Both the position numbers and the translations under genes were made by a program. The notes under the pieces are model-generated. The model did no database searches. It was not told the origin of the DNA and saw only the letters and a program-made list of their open reading frames with translations. Shown one piece after another: positions 55,622-63,187 of a stretch of 64,000 bases of DNA. The stretch is from Methanosarcina sp. MTP4. Lineage in GTDB: Archaea; Halobacteriota; Methanosarcinia; Methanosarcinales; Methanosarcinaceae. Position 1 is the stretch's first letter; each line of letters opens with the position of its first letter. The DNA is taken from positions 930,001 to 994,000 of the forward strand of contig NZ_CP009505.1 of NCBI RefSeq assembly GCF_000970045.1. The letters run 5' to 3'.

Positions 55622-57559
55622 GTGGGAGAAAGTAACTGGTATGTAAAGGCATGTAAGGGCACGGCCAGGAAATGGGGGGATGCTGTTCCCGACCCGGACA
55701 CTTTCAGCCGGAAATGCGAGCAGAGCGTGAGCCGGGAGTACAGGGACGCCCTTCGCTTCACGGGTTTTGACCTGGAAGCTTTCGAGACCGTGTTTTTTTC
55801 TTATTTCGGGACCCTGGCGGTATTCCTGATCCTCTTCGGGCTTGACCTTTTCCTGCTCCTGACGAAGAGTTTCGATTCCCGGACCCTTTCCCTCATGGGA
55901 TTAGTGACCGTTTTCGTACCCTTCTGCGTACTTTACTACCTGAGCGAATACGTGAAGATCCATGCAAAGCTCATGAAGATCGCATCCCTTGGAGATATCC
56001 CCGAAGTCCTGAGCTACATCGTCATGTCCATGAAATTGGTCCCGAATGTTGAGCATGCCGTACTTTTTGCAGCCCGCAATTCGGAAAGGCCCCTTGCAAA
56101 GGACCTTAAAAAGCTGATCTGGGACCTGAACCTGAGGACCTACAGCGGAATGGACGAAGCCCTCCTTTCCTTTGCCGACCTCTGGGGCAGGAACAGTGAG
56201 TACTTCAAGCGCTCTTTGCACCTGATCAAAAGTTCCACAGCTGAGCCCGACGAAGCCCAGCGGGTCATCACCTTAAACCGTGCCCTGGACATCAGCCTGG
56301 AAGGCACGGAAAGCCTTATGGAAGCTTTTGCTGCAAAGCTGAAGACTCCGAGTTACGTCCTCTACTCCATTTTCATCCTGGTTCCCCTGGCTCTGGTAGC
56401 ACTCCTGCCAGCGGTAACGGTTGTGGGGGTCAGGCTGGAGCTAACCGACCTTGTCATTCTTTACGATGTTATTTTCCCTGCCCTTGCAGCCGTTTACTCT
56501 GAATTCATCCTCATGCAAAGGCCTCTTGCCTTCATACCTCTCCGGATCCCGGACTCCCACCCCGAGCTTTCGGATATCAGGCAGAAAAAGCAGATAGCTC
56601 TCGTACTTGCAATTTTAGCCTCTGGCCTGATCATCCCTTCAGGTTATTTCCTGCTCAAGGCCGGAAACCCGGGAGGATTCGTTTCCACAACTCCCCTCGA
56701 AGGGCTCCTGCCTCCTACCCTCCCCCTGGTTGTGGGCGGGACAGTGGGAATTTCGGTTTACCTCTACCTTTCTTCCGCACCTTACAAGAAAATAAGGGAC
56801 CGGATAAAGGACATGGAAAGGGAATTTTCAGACTCTCTCTTCGTGCTCGGAAGGAGAATCTCGGAAGGAAAAGCCCCCGAAGAAGCCTTTGCCCACACCG
56901 CAAGGGCCATGGAAGGTTCCAGAATCGGGGATGCCTTCGAACAGATTGCAGTCAACCTCCTCAGCATGCGCACAACCCTCAAAGCCGCCATCTTTGACGA
57001 GGAGTTCGGGGCTTTCCGGCATGTCTACTCGGAACGGATAAAAAATACCATGCTTCTCTTTACGGAAAGCGCCCACAAGAACCATGAAGCTGCAGGGGCA
57101 GCCGTGATCAAGCTTGCCGACCACCTGAAAGAACTCGCCGGAGTAGAAGAACGCATCCGCCGCTCCCTCTACGACGTAACCTCCACCATGCGCTCGACAG
57201 CAGCCATCTTTGCCCCCCTGATAGCAGGAATTACCCTTGCCCTTTCCGAAGTTATAACAAAAATCCTGAACCAGGTCGCAACCAGGGTGAGCAGGGTCCC
57301 GGCAGACCTCTCCACCCTCCCTGTGAAAGTCAGCCCCGATACCTTTGTCCAGTCCATCCCCCCTGACCAGTTCCTGCTCGCAATCGGGATCTACGTCGCC
57401 CTGATCACCGCCGTACTCACCCGCTTCGCAGGCGCCGTAGAATACGGGGGAGACCATACACAGTTAAAGTACGACCTCGCCTGCATGCTTCCCCTTTCAA
57501 TTCTGGTGTTCGCGGTCTCGACAGTGGCATCAAGGGTGATTTTCCGAGGGCTTGTGTGA
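55622..57559 (+). CDS. TadC/GspF-type membrane protein of the secretion system
   Basis: The 645 residues start at GTG 55622, with GGGGG upstream. They have two repeated T2SSF-like halves: cytoplasmic helical regions near residues 120-230 and 420-520, with membrane helices in between and at both ends (for example LAVFLILFGLDLFLLL and IFILVPLALVALLPAVTVV). It is the membrane platform on which the ATPase encoded 52 bp upstream acts. No pilin or prepilin peptidase gene lies nearby in the window. Confidence 0.88.
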   Translation: MGESNWYVKACKGTARKWGDAVPDPDTFSRKCEQSVSREYRDALRFTGFDLEAFETVFFSYFGTLAVFLILFGLDLFLLLTKSFDSRTLSLMGLVTVFVPFCVLYYLSEYVKIHAKLMKIASLGDIPEVLSYIVMSMKLVPNVEHAVLFAARNSERPLAKDLKKLIWDLNLRTYSGMDEALLSFADLWGRNSEYFKRSLHLIKSSTAEPDEAQRVITLNRALDISLEGTESLMEAFAAKLKTPSYVLYSIFILVPLALVALLPAVTVVGVRLELTDLVILYDVIFPALAAVYSEFILMQRPLAFIPLRIPDSHPELSDIRQKKQIALVLAILASGLIIPSGYFLLKAGNPGGFVSTTPLEGLLPPTLPLVVGGTVGISVYLYLSSAPYKKIRDRIKDMEREFSDSLFVLGRRISEGKAPEEAFAHTARAMEGSRIGDAFEQIAVNLLSMRTTLKAAIFDEEFGAFRHVYSERIKNTMLLFTESAHKNHEAAGAAVIKLADHLKELAGVEERIRRSLYDVTSTMRSTAAIFAPLIAGITLALSEVITKILNQVATRVSRVPADLSTLPVKVSPDTFVQSIPPDQFLLAIGIYVALITAVLTRFAGAVEYGGDHTQLKYDLACMLPLSILVFAVSTVASRVIFRGLV

Positions 57560-57656
57560 ATATTCGAGAAAAGGATCGAGAAAATAATCGAGAAAAAAAT
57601 TTAGGAAATAATTAAGAAAAATTAGGAAATAATTAGAAAAAGGAATTAAAACTATC

Positions 57657-57679
57657 CTGAGCCCTGAAACAGGACTCAG
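57657..57679 (-). terminator. Hairpin at the convergent end of the TadC-like and PHP genes
   Basis: CTGAG-C-CCTG (57657-57666) pairs with CAGG-A-CTCAG (57670-57679) around a 3-base loop. The minus strand continues into a T-rich tract, so it should end the PHP transcript, whose stop it overlaps. Confidence 0.55.
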
Positions 57680-58332
57680 ATAGGACATGCAATCGATCTT
57701 GAGGATTTTAATACTTTTTTTGCCTGGGCTTCGGTAAGTCCGGCTCCCATTGCAACCTGCATGGCAGTCTCATCGTCTATGAGGTCTTCCGGGGCATGGG
57801 CGTCCGTATTAACCACCAGGACGGCATCGACTTCAAGGGCCAGGCGTGCAACGTGACCGTTGGTCCTGTTGTGCCCGTTCCGGGCGGTCAGTTCCAGGGA
57901 AACATCATTTCCGGCTGCGGTTTCGACGTCTTCCAGGGAGATCAGGCCGGGGTGCGCCAGGACATCAACATACTGGCAGGCTGCGGCAGCCGCGTTTGTC
58001 CCGGGGGCGACAGGTTCGGTGGTGGTTTCCCCGTGTACGACCACAATCTCTGCCCCGAGCTCTTTTGCTTTCTTTGCCATGGGGGCAATTTTCCGGGGCG
58101 GTACATGGGTCAGTTCAACACCTGACATGACTTTGATATCCCATTCATCCTCCAGGTACTTTGCCTTCTGGGAGGCTTCAATGAGCTGTCCGAGATTTGT
58201 ATAATCGGCATGGTCTGTAATCGCAATGGCTGTATAGCCTTTCATCACAGCCCTGCGGACCAGTTCGCTGGGGATCAGTTCCCCGTCACTGAAAATCGAG
58301 TGTGTGTGCAGGTCAATCAAAAGAATCACCAT
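57676..58332 (-). CDS. PHP-family phosphoesterase
   Basis: The 218 residues have the PHP metal motifs: LIDLHTHSIFSDGELIP at the start, AIAITDHADYTNLG near residue 37, VMSGVELTHV near 68, VVHGETT near 98, DVLAHPGL near 124, and VVNTDAHAPEDL near 172. The family (histidinol phosphatase type) hydrolyses phosphoesters with three metals; the substrate is not evident. The frame starts at ATG 58332, without a ribosome site. Confidence 0.88.
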   Translation of the reverse strand: MVILLIDLHTHSIFSDGELIPSELVRRAVMKGYTAIAITDHADYTNLGQLIEASQKAKYLEDEWDIKVMSGVELTHVPPRKIAPMAKKAKELGAEIVVVHGETTTEPVAPGTNAAAAACQYVDVLAHPGLISLEDVETAAGNDVSLELTARNGHNRTNGHVARLALEVDAVLVVNTDAHAPEDLIDDETAMQVAMGAGLTEAQAKKVLKSSRSIACPI

Positions 58333-58366
58333 TTTTCGGGAATTTCGTTATATGCTGTTTACTGTT

Positions 58367-58451
58367 TATTTTTTTGCACATTTTATTTTTTTGCACATTT
58401 TATTTTTTTGCACATTTTATTTTTTTGCACATTTTATTTTTTTGCACATTT
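58367..58451. repeat. 17-bp tandem repeat, five perfect copies
   Basis: TATTTTTTTGCACATTT repeats at 58367, 58384, 58401, 58418 and 58435. It lies in the short gap between the PHP gene start and the rlmE end, so it may contain the promoter region of the PHP gene. Confidence 0.97.
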
Positions 58452-58521
58452 TATTTTATTTTATTTTTTCGTTTTATACTTATATGGTATAAATTGCGAA
58501 CTCCCCTATTTAAAATCTTAT

Positions 58522-59301
58522 TCAAACCTTTCCAAGCCTTTCCTCTACATCTGCAAAGGCGAAGTTCGGCTTTACGTCCTGAATTTTGATCCTGACCTTC
58601 TCCCCTACCTCGACTTCCTTTACGAAGACCACGAAGCCGTCGACAAGCACAGCCCCGTCTCCGCTGGAACCGAGTTTTTCGATCTCGACGGTGAACTCGT
58701 CTCCCCGCCTCATCGGTGCGGTCAGGAACTTCTTCCCGATGACATAGGTCTCCGCACTCTGGGACCTCGACGCCTTGGGGGAATAGGCTGTAGTCTTCAC
58801 GAAATTATCCCTCACCTTATCCATGTAGTCTTTGAACATGTCCCCCTGGAAGACCTTTACCACGAAATTCCCATTTGGTTTCAGGATCTTCTTTGCGCAT
58901 TCCAGCGCAGAGGTGGTAAGTTCGATGGACCGTGCATGGTCATAGGACCAGTTCCCCGACAGGTTAGGTGCCGCATCACAAATAACAACATCAGCACCCT
59001 TTGTTCCGACTATCTCGATGATCTTCTTTATCGTCGAATCCGCGTTTATGTCTCCCCGGATAGTCTCCACTCCATCGACCGGCGCGATCCTCTGGAGGTC
59101 AACTCCGAGCACCTTCCCTCCGGAAAGCTCCTTTGCGACCTGCAGCCACCCACCGGGCGCAGCACCTAAATCCACAACCGAGTTCCCACGATTAATGAGC
59201 TTGTACTTTTCATTGATCTGCTTAAGCTTAAAGGAAGCCCTGGACCGATAGCCTTCCTCTTTAGCCTGATGATAATAATAATCTCGTCTGTCTCTTGCCA
59301 T
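58522..59301 (-). CDS. rlmE: 23S rRNA 2'-O-ribose methyltransferase RlmE (FtsJ) with TRAM domain
   Basis: I start at ATG 59301 (MARDRRDYYYHQAKEEGYRS), the family N-terminus. The 259 residues have YRSRASFKLKQINEKY with the first catalytic Lys near 30, the SAM motif VDLGAAPGGWLQVA near 54, VICDAAPNLSG near 115, and FVVKVFQGD with the second Lys near 150. A C-terminal TRAM RNA-binding domain (about 195-255) is typical of archaeal members. It methylates a uridine in the ribosomal A-loop region. Confidence 0.93.
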   Translation of the reverse strand: MARDRRDYYYHQAKEEGYRSRASFKLKQINEKYKLINRGNSVVDLGAAPGGWLQVAKELSGGKVLGVDLQRIAPVDGVETIRGDINADSTIKKIIEIVGTKGADVVICDAAPNLSGNWSYDHARSIELTTSALECAKKILKPNGNFVVKVFQGDMFKDYMDKVRDNFVKTTAYSPKASRSQSAETYVIGKKFLTAPMRRGDEFTVEIEKLGSSGDGAVLVDGFVVFVKEVEVGEKVRIKIQDVKPNFAFADVEERLGKV

Positions 59302-59426
59302 GGTGCTATTTCCCTGCGCTGAAAGATAATATAGATTGCGCAAAATCCGCTATTATGGGAATATTTCTATGCGATATAATTCAGCCATTAAATATATATT
59401 TTCTGTCATTATTTTTGAGATTCTCC

Positions 59427-59520
59427 CGCCGAATTTCGGATCGGCATCAGAAAAATTTATGATTTTTTAGTCGGATTGCAAGTTCAACAGTACAAGGTCC
59501 TTTTTACTCGCTTTTCCAGG
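59427..59520 (+). repeat. Hairpin-rich dispersed repeat, degraded copy 2
   Basis: It aligns with the copy at 52266-52374 in the same orientation: CCGAATTTCGGATCGG, then AGAAAAATTTATGATTTTTTAG in place of the CAGAAAATC hairpin, then CAACAGTACAAGGTCC. Substitutions have broken most palindromes. Confidence 0.55.
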
Positions 59521-59851
59521 CTAAAAAAACAGAACAGCCTTATTAGCCGTATTCCGTCTGTATTCTCACGCACGCCCTGGTGTGCGGCCTGCTCCTGTTA
59601 CCCCTGAAAAACAGAATCAACTAAAACTCCTGACACCTCGAATTGCCCTTCTTTTTTGATTTTTATGATTAAGGGATGAAGTTATCTTTTGTCCAGTAGA
59701 GCAAAGGATGTTGTGAGCTACCTCATGGAGGGAAAAGAAGGAGGAGAATTGTGCTGCCGTGTTTGTGATTGCTTCTTTCAAGATGCAGGCAGGAACAGGC
59801 CGCTTGCAAGCAAGCGGGAACAATAACGACAGTTATACATTATTCCGGTTG
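59521..59851. other. Interval between two opposed dispersed repeats
   Basis: No convincing gene. A strong palindrome CCGCTTGC/GCAAGCGG lies near 59799-59816. With a repeat in each orientation at its ends, the interval resembles the remains of a mobile unit, but no transposase remnant is visible. Confidence 0.4.
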
Positions 59852-59969
59852 CCTGGCTTTCAGTCCTCTTGAGGGAGCGCAGCGACCGAAAAGGACCCCG
59901 TGCTGTTGCACTTGCAGTGCAACCCCCAGAAAATCTCTGATTTTCTGTGATCCCGATGCGGAATTCGGG
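59852..59969 (-). repeat. Hairpin-rich dispersed repeat, copy 3
   Basis: The reverse complement of this segment matches 52266-52374 well. It keeps the palindromes GTTGCACT/AGTGCAAC (59905-59923, perfect) and CAGAAAATC/GATTTTCTG (59927-59947). It ends 3 bp before the stop codon of the Vms1-type gene and may act in 3' end formation. Confidence 0.7.
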
Positions 59970-59971
59970 TG

Positions 59972-61069
59972 TTAAAACAGATACCTGCGGCAACTCAATA
60001 CGTTTCTCATTACCTCGTCACCACTTATTTTCTCCAGTTTGAGGTCCATTGACTTTTCGATAACCTCTATATCAAAGGGCAGGCGCTTTTCGACTTCTCT
60101 CAGGAGCTGGGACTCCCCGCTCATTATGACGCAGTCAACAGGGGCGTTTTCTTCGAGGATTTTGTTTACGGTTTCCATGACCTTTGCAAGGTGGTGGGCG
60201 ATGTCTTCTTCCCTGAGGCGTTCAAAGCGGCGCTGGGAAAAGCCTCCTTTGGTGTGTTTTTCCTTGACGCTGCTGCGGACGAGTTCTTCAGCGTCAAAGG
60301 CCAGGCGGTCGGGGGCAAAACCTACGAAAGACTCACCGGCATGAAGAAGGAGGATGAGAATGCGGCATTCGGCTTCCAGGTTTCCTTCCAGGGCGCCTGT
60401 CTCAAAGTGGTCCTTAAAGTACCAGGCAGAAGTCATTATCGGGATGGAAGGGACTATTGCTTCTGAGATCATGCGGTGGATGTCATAGAACAGGACGAGG
60501 CCGGTTTCAGGGTTAAGCCTTTCCAGAAGGACACGGGTCTCTTCGTCGAGATAGGAGATGATTTTTTCACTCAGGACATCCGACAGGGCAGTTCCGGGAG
60601 GAAGATAAACGGTAAGCAGGTCGTCTCCAGGGGTGCGGAAGGAAGAGAGCTTGGAGAAATAAGCCTCCATGGCAGAAGGACTGAGGGTCTCTATCCCGCG
60701 GAACTCAAACTTTTCGGGAGCCTCCGCCCGGATGGTTTCGAGTTCGTGGTTGAGGGTCTGCATTTTGACAAGCTCCTGGTTCAGCCGGGATTCGGCTTCC
60801 TGTCTGGCAGCGACCGCATCCCTTGCCAGGATTTCTTTTTTTGAGAGCTGGATTTCCATGGTCTTCAAGTCGATTTCCATCTCCACAAGATGGGAATTGA
60901 GCCTGTCGATCTCAAGTTCGAGCTGGTCTTTCCCGGAGACTTTTCCGAAAAGGCTGCCAAGACTCTTTTTTACCTCTCCGGTAACCTCTTTTTTACCGTC
61001 TTTCGGCTGGGATTTGCCGTTCTTTCCACCCGGACTTGCACTTTTCTTCAAACCTTTTTTATCAATCAT
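59972..61069 (-). CDS. Vms1/Ankzf1-type peptidyl-tRNA hydrolase (aeRF1-like)
   Basis: I start at ATG 61069, with GGTAGG upstream. The 365 residues begin with a basic Gly/Lys tail, then a coiled coil (LELEIDRLNSHLVEMEIDL to about residue 120). The VLRF1 domain follows, with KGGFSQRRFERLREEDIAHH near residue 280. In yeast Vms1 the equivalent Gln and Arg release the nascent chain from peptidyl-tRNA on stalled 60S subunits. The archaeal role is inferred as ribosome rescue. The 163-bp hairpin element lies immediately upstream. Confidence 0.88.
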   Translation of the reverse strand: MIDKKGLKKSASPGGKNGKSQPKDGKKEVTGEVKKSLGSLFGKVSGKDQLELEIDRLNSHLVEMEIDLKTMEIQLSKKEILARDAVAARQEAESRLNQELVKMQTLNHELETIRAEAPEKFEFRGIETLSPSAMEAYFSKLSSFRTPGDDLLTVYLPPGTALSDVLSEKIISYLDEETRVLLERLNPETGLVLFYDIHRMISEAIVPSIPIMTSAWYFKDHFETGALEGNLEAECRILILLLHAGESFVGFAPDRLAFDAEELVRSSVKEKHTKGGFSQRRFERLREEDIAHHLAKVMETVNKILEENAPVDCVIMSGESQLLREVEKRLPFDIEVIEKSMDLKLEKISGDEVMRNVLSCRRYLF

Positions 61070-61088
61070 CTGCCTACCTGCCTGCACC

Positions 61089-61251
61089 TTATAGTCCCGA
61101 AAGTAAATATTTACACTTAAATTATAACCACGGAAGACACGGAAAGCACGGAAGGATTGTGCTTCTATTTCCTTTATTCCGTGTTTTCCGTGCTTTCTGT
61201 GGTTAAACCTTCACTTGAGATCGGTGAAAGAATTTTGGTCCTTGAGTATAA
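61089..61251 (-). repeat. 163-bp hairpin element, copy 2 (upstream of the Vms1-type gene)
   Basis: The reverse complement matches 48884-49046 without gaps, about 89 percent by hand count. The arms are 61126-61154 and about 61178-61204. Relative to the gene that follows, orientation is the same as for copy 1, and both copies sit between divergent genes. GTAAATATTTAC near its 3' end may be a TATA region. Confidence 0.85.
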
Positions 61252-61674
61252 TTGGTCTATTGGTCTTGAAAAGTATAATTAATTCTTGGATTTACTATAA
61301 TCACACGAAATACTGTGACCCGGAACACTGATTGGAACACTGATTGGAACACTGATTGGAAAACTGATTAATACTGTGAACACTTTGAACACCGTGCCAG
61401 TATTTTTGAAAACCTTTCAGGTCGATCCCTGTGATCTTATTAACTCTTTGATCTGAAAAACTCTCTGATCTGATAAACCCTTTGATTTGACCAATCTTTG
61501 ATCTGATCAGTTTACATATTAGAATGCACAACCTCTATATCTTTTTTAATTGCTCTTCATATTTCGAAAGTTTTAAGAATATCATATTTAATGTCTTTCT
61601 GTTTTCAAGATTTTTTCAAAAAAGCCAGTCAATTTTATACTGATTTAATTCCTACTGATCATTTCGGTGCCAAA
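61252..61674. repeat. Intergenic region with 12-bp and TTTGATCTGA repeats
   Basis: GGAACACTGATT repeats four times at 61322-61369 (the last with one change). Several TTTGATCTGA-like copies lie at about 61446-61510. This region holds the promoter of the coaBC gene. No other gene is seen. Confidence 0.85.
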
Positions 61675-63168
61675 ATGAAAAGCCCAGCGGAAGATTCCCC
61701 TAACCATTCAGGCCACAACCATTCAGGTTGTAATCATTCCGGTTGCAACCATTCAGGTCAGGCAGCTCCGAATTGGAGGGGCTCGGGACAGGAAAGTCCC
61801 GACGACAAAAATATTCCTGAAAGAAACAGTCCGGACCCGATGGGTCTGAATAGCGAGAAACCGGTTCAATGCAACCCTTCAAATTCTAACAAAACTCAAC
61901 ACATTCAAAATCCTCAACACATTCAAAATACCCAACATATTCAAAATACTCACCCGACACTCTGGATTCAGGGGCAGAAAAGTTCTTCCCTGACCGGAAA
62001 AACTGTTGTCCTCGGAGTGACTGGCAGCATTGCAGCTGTCAGGGTGGTGGAACTTGCTCGGGAACTGATCCGGAATGGGGCGGAAGTCCATGCGGTCATG
62101 ACCGATGCGGCCAGGCACATTCTTCATCCCGACGCCATGTACTATGCCACCGGGAACCCGGTGATTACGGAACTGGGAGGCAGGGTCGAACATGTGGAAT
62201 TTTGCGGGCTCAAAGGAAGGGCAGACCTCCTCCTGATAGCCCCCGCAACCGCAAATACCATAGGGAAAATCGCTCACGGGATCGACGACACATCAGTCAC
62301 ATCCTTTGCTACAACGGCACTTGGCTCAAACGTCCAGGTCATGATCGTTCCAGCAATGCACGAGTCCATGTACCGGCACCCTGCAGTTGTGGAAAACATC
62401 CGGAAACTAAAAGGGTGGGGAATTCCCTTCGTGGGGCCCAAAATCGAAGAGGGGATTGCGAAAATTTCCCCTAACGAAGAAATAATACTTGAAACGGAAA
62501 GGGCACTTTGCGGGGAAGAGTTAAAAGGGAAGCGAATCCTCATCACAAGCGGTTCCACTGCTGAAAGTCTTGATCCGATCCGCATTCTTACAAACCGTGC
62601 CTCCGGAAAAACGGGGAGGGAACTCGCCCTTGAAGCCTACCGGAAGGGGGCGGAAGTCACCCTCGTGCACCGGGACAGGCTCGGTTTTTCCGGGATTATG
62701 GAAATTTTTGCCGAAAGCGCTGAGGAAATGACCGAAGCCGTACAAAAAGAGCTGGAAAAAGGGTACGACGTCCTGATAAGCTCGGCTGCCATTGCCGATT
62801 ACACCGTCGAACAGGCTCCAGAAAAAATTAAATCCGGAGGGGAGCTTGAACTGAAACTGCGACCCACCCGCAAAGTTATAAAGGAATGCCGGGAAAGGCA
62901 CCCCGCTCTTTTGATCGTGGGCTTTAAAGCCGAAACCGGAGTCCCGAAAGAAGAACTGCTCCGAAGAGCAGCCGCAACTCTGGAAAGTTCAAAGCTGGAC
63001 ATGATAGCTGCAAACGACGTCTTGAAAGGCGGAATGGGCACGGAAGAGAACGAAATTTACCTTATAAGGAAGGGGAAATGCGACCCTCTCCATGTAAGCG
63101 GAAACAAGCGAAAAATCGCGGCCTCTATCCTGAAAGAGGTAGCCGGGATTCTGATTCCGCAAAAATGA
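61675..63168 (+). CDS. coaBC: Bifunctional phosphopantothenoylcysteine decarboxylase/synthase with His-rich N-terminus
   Basis: I start at ATG 61675, with GGTG upstream; the frame is open from 61591. The 497 residues begin with about 100 low-complexity residues unlike the usual enzyme: NHSGHNHSGCNHSGCNHSG near residue 10 and three QHIQN units near 75-90. The CoaC flavoprotein domain follows (VVLGVTGSIAAVRVVELA, VEHVEFCGLKG with the catalytic His, VPAMHESMYRHP). Then comes the CoaB domain (ILITSGSTAESLDPIRILTNRASGKTG; SSAAIADYTVE). It makes phosphopantetheine from phosphopantothenate, cysteine and CTP or another NTP. The pantoate kinase gene follows after 19 bp. Confidence 0.92.
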   Translation: MKSPAEDSPNHSGHNHSGCNHSGCNHSGQAAPNWRGSGQESPDDKNIPERNSPDPMGLNSEKPVQCNPSNSNKTQHIQNPQHIQNTQHIQNTHPTLWIQGQKSSSLTGKTVVLGVTGSIAAVRVVELARELIRNGAEVHAVMTDAARHILHPDAMYYATGNPVITELGGRVEHVEFCGLKGRADLLLIAPATANTIGKIAHGIDDTSVTSFATTALGSNVQVMIVPAMHESMYRHPAVVENIRKLKGWGIPFVGPKIEEGIAKISPNEEIILETERALCGEELKGKRILITSGSTAESLDPIRILTNRASGKTGRELALEAYRKGAEVTLVHRDRLGFSGIMEIFAESAEEMTEAVQKELEKGYDVLISSAAIADYTVEQAPEKIKSGGELELKLRPTRKVIKECRERHPALLIVGFKAETGVPKEELLRRAAATLESSKLDMIAANDVLKGGMGTEENEIYLIRKGKCDPLHVSGNKRKIAASILKEVAGILIPQK

Positions 63169-63187
63169 GCTAAAAAAGGCGTTTTAT

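Noticed and set aside
59521-59851. Intact insertion sequence between opposed repeats
   Set aside because: No transposase frame or clear terminal inverted repeat with target duplication can be seen.
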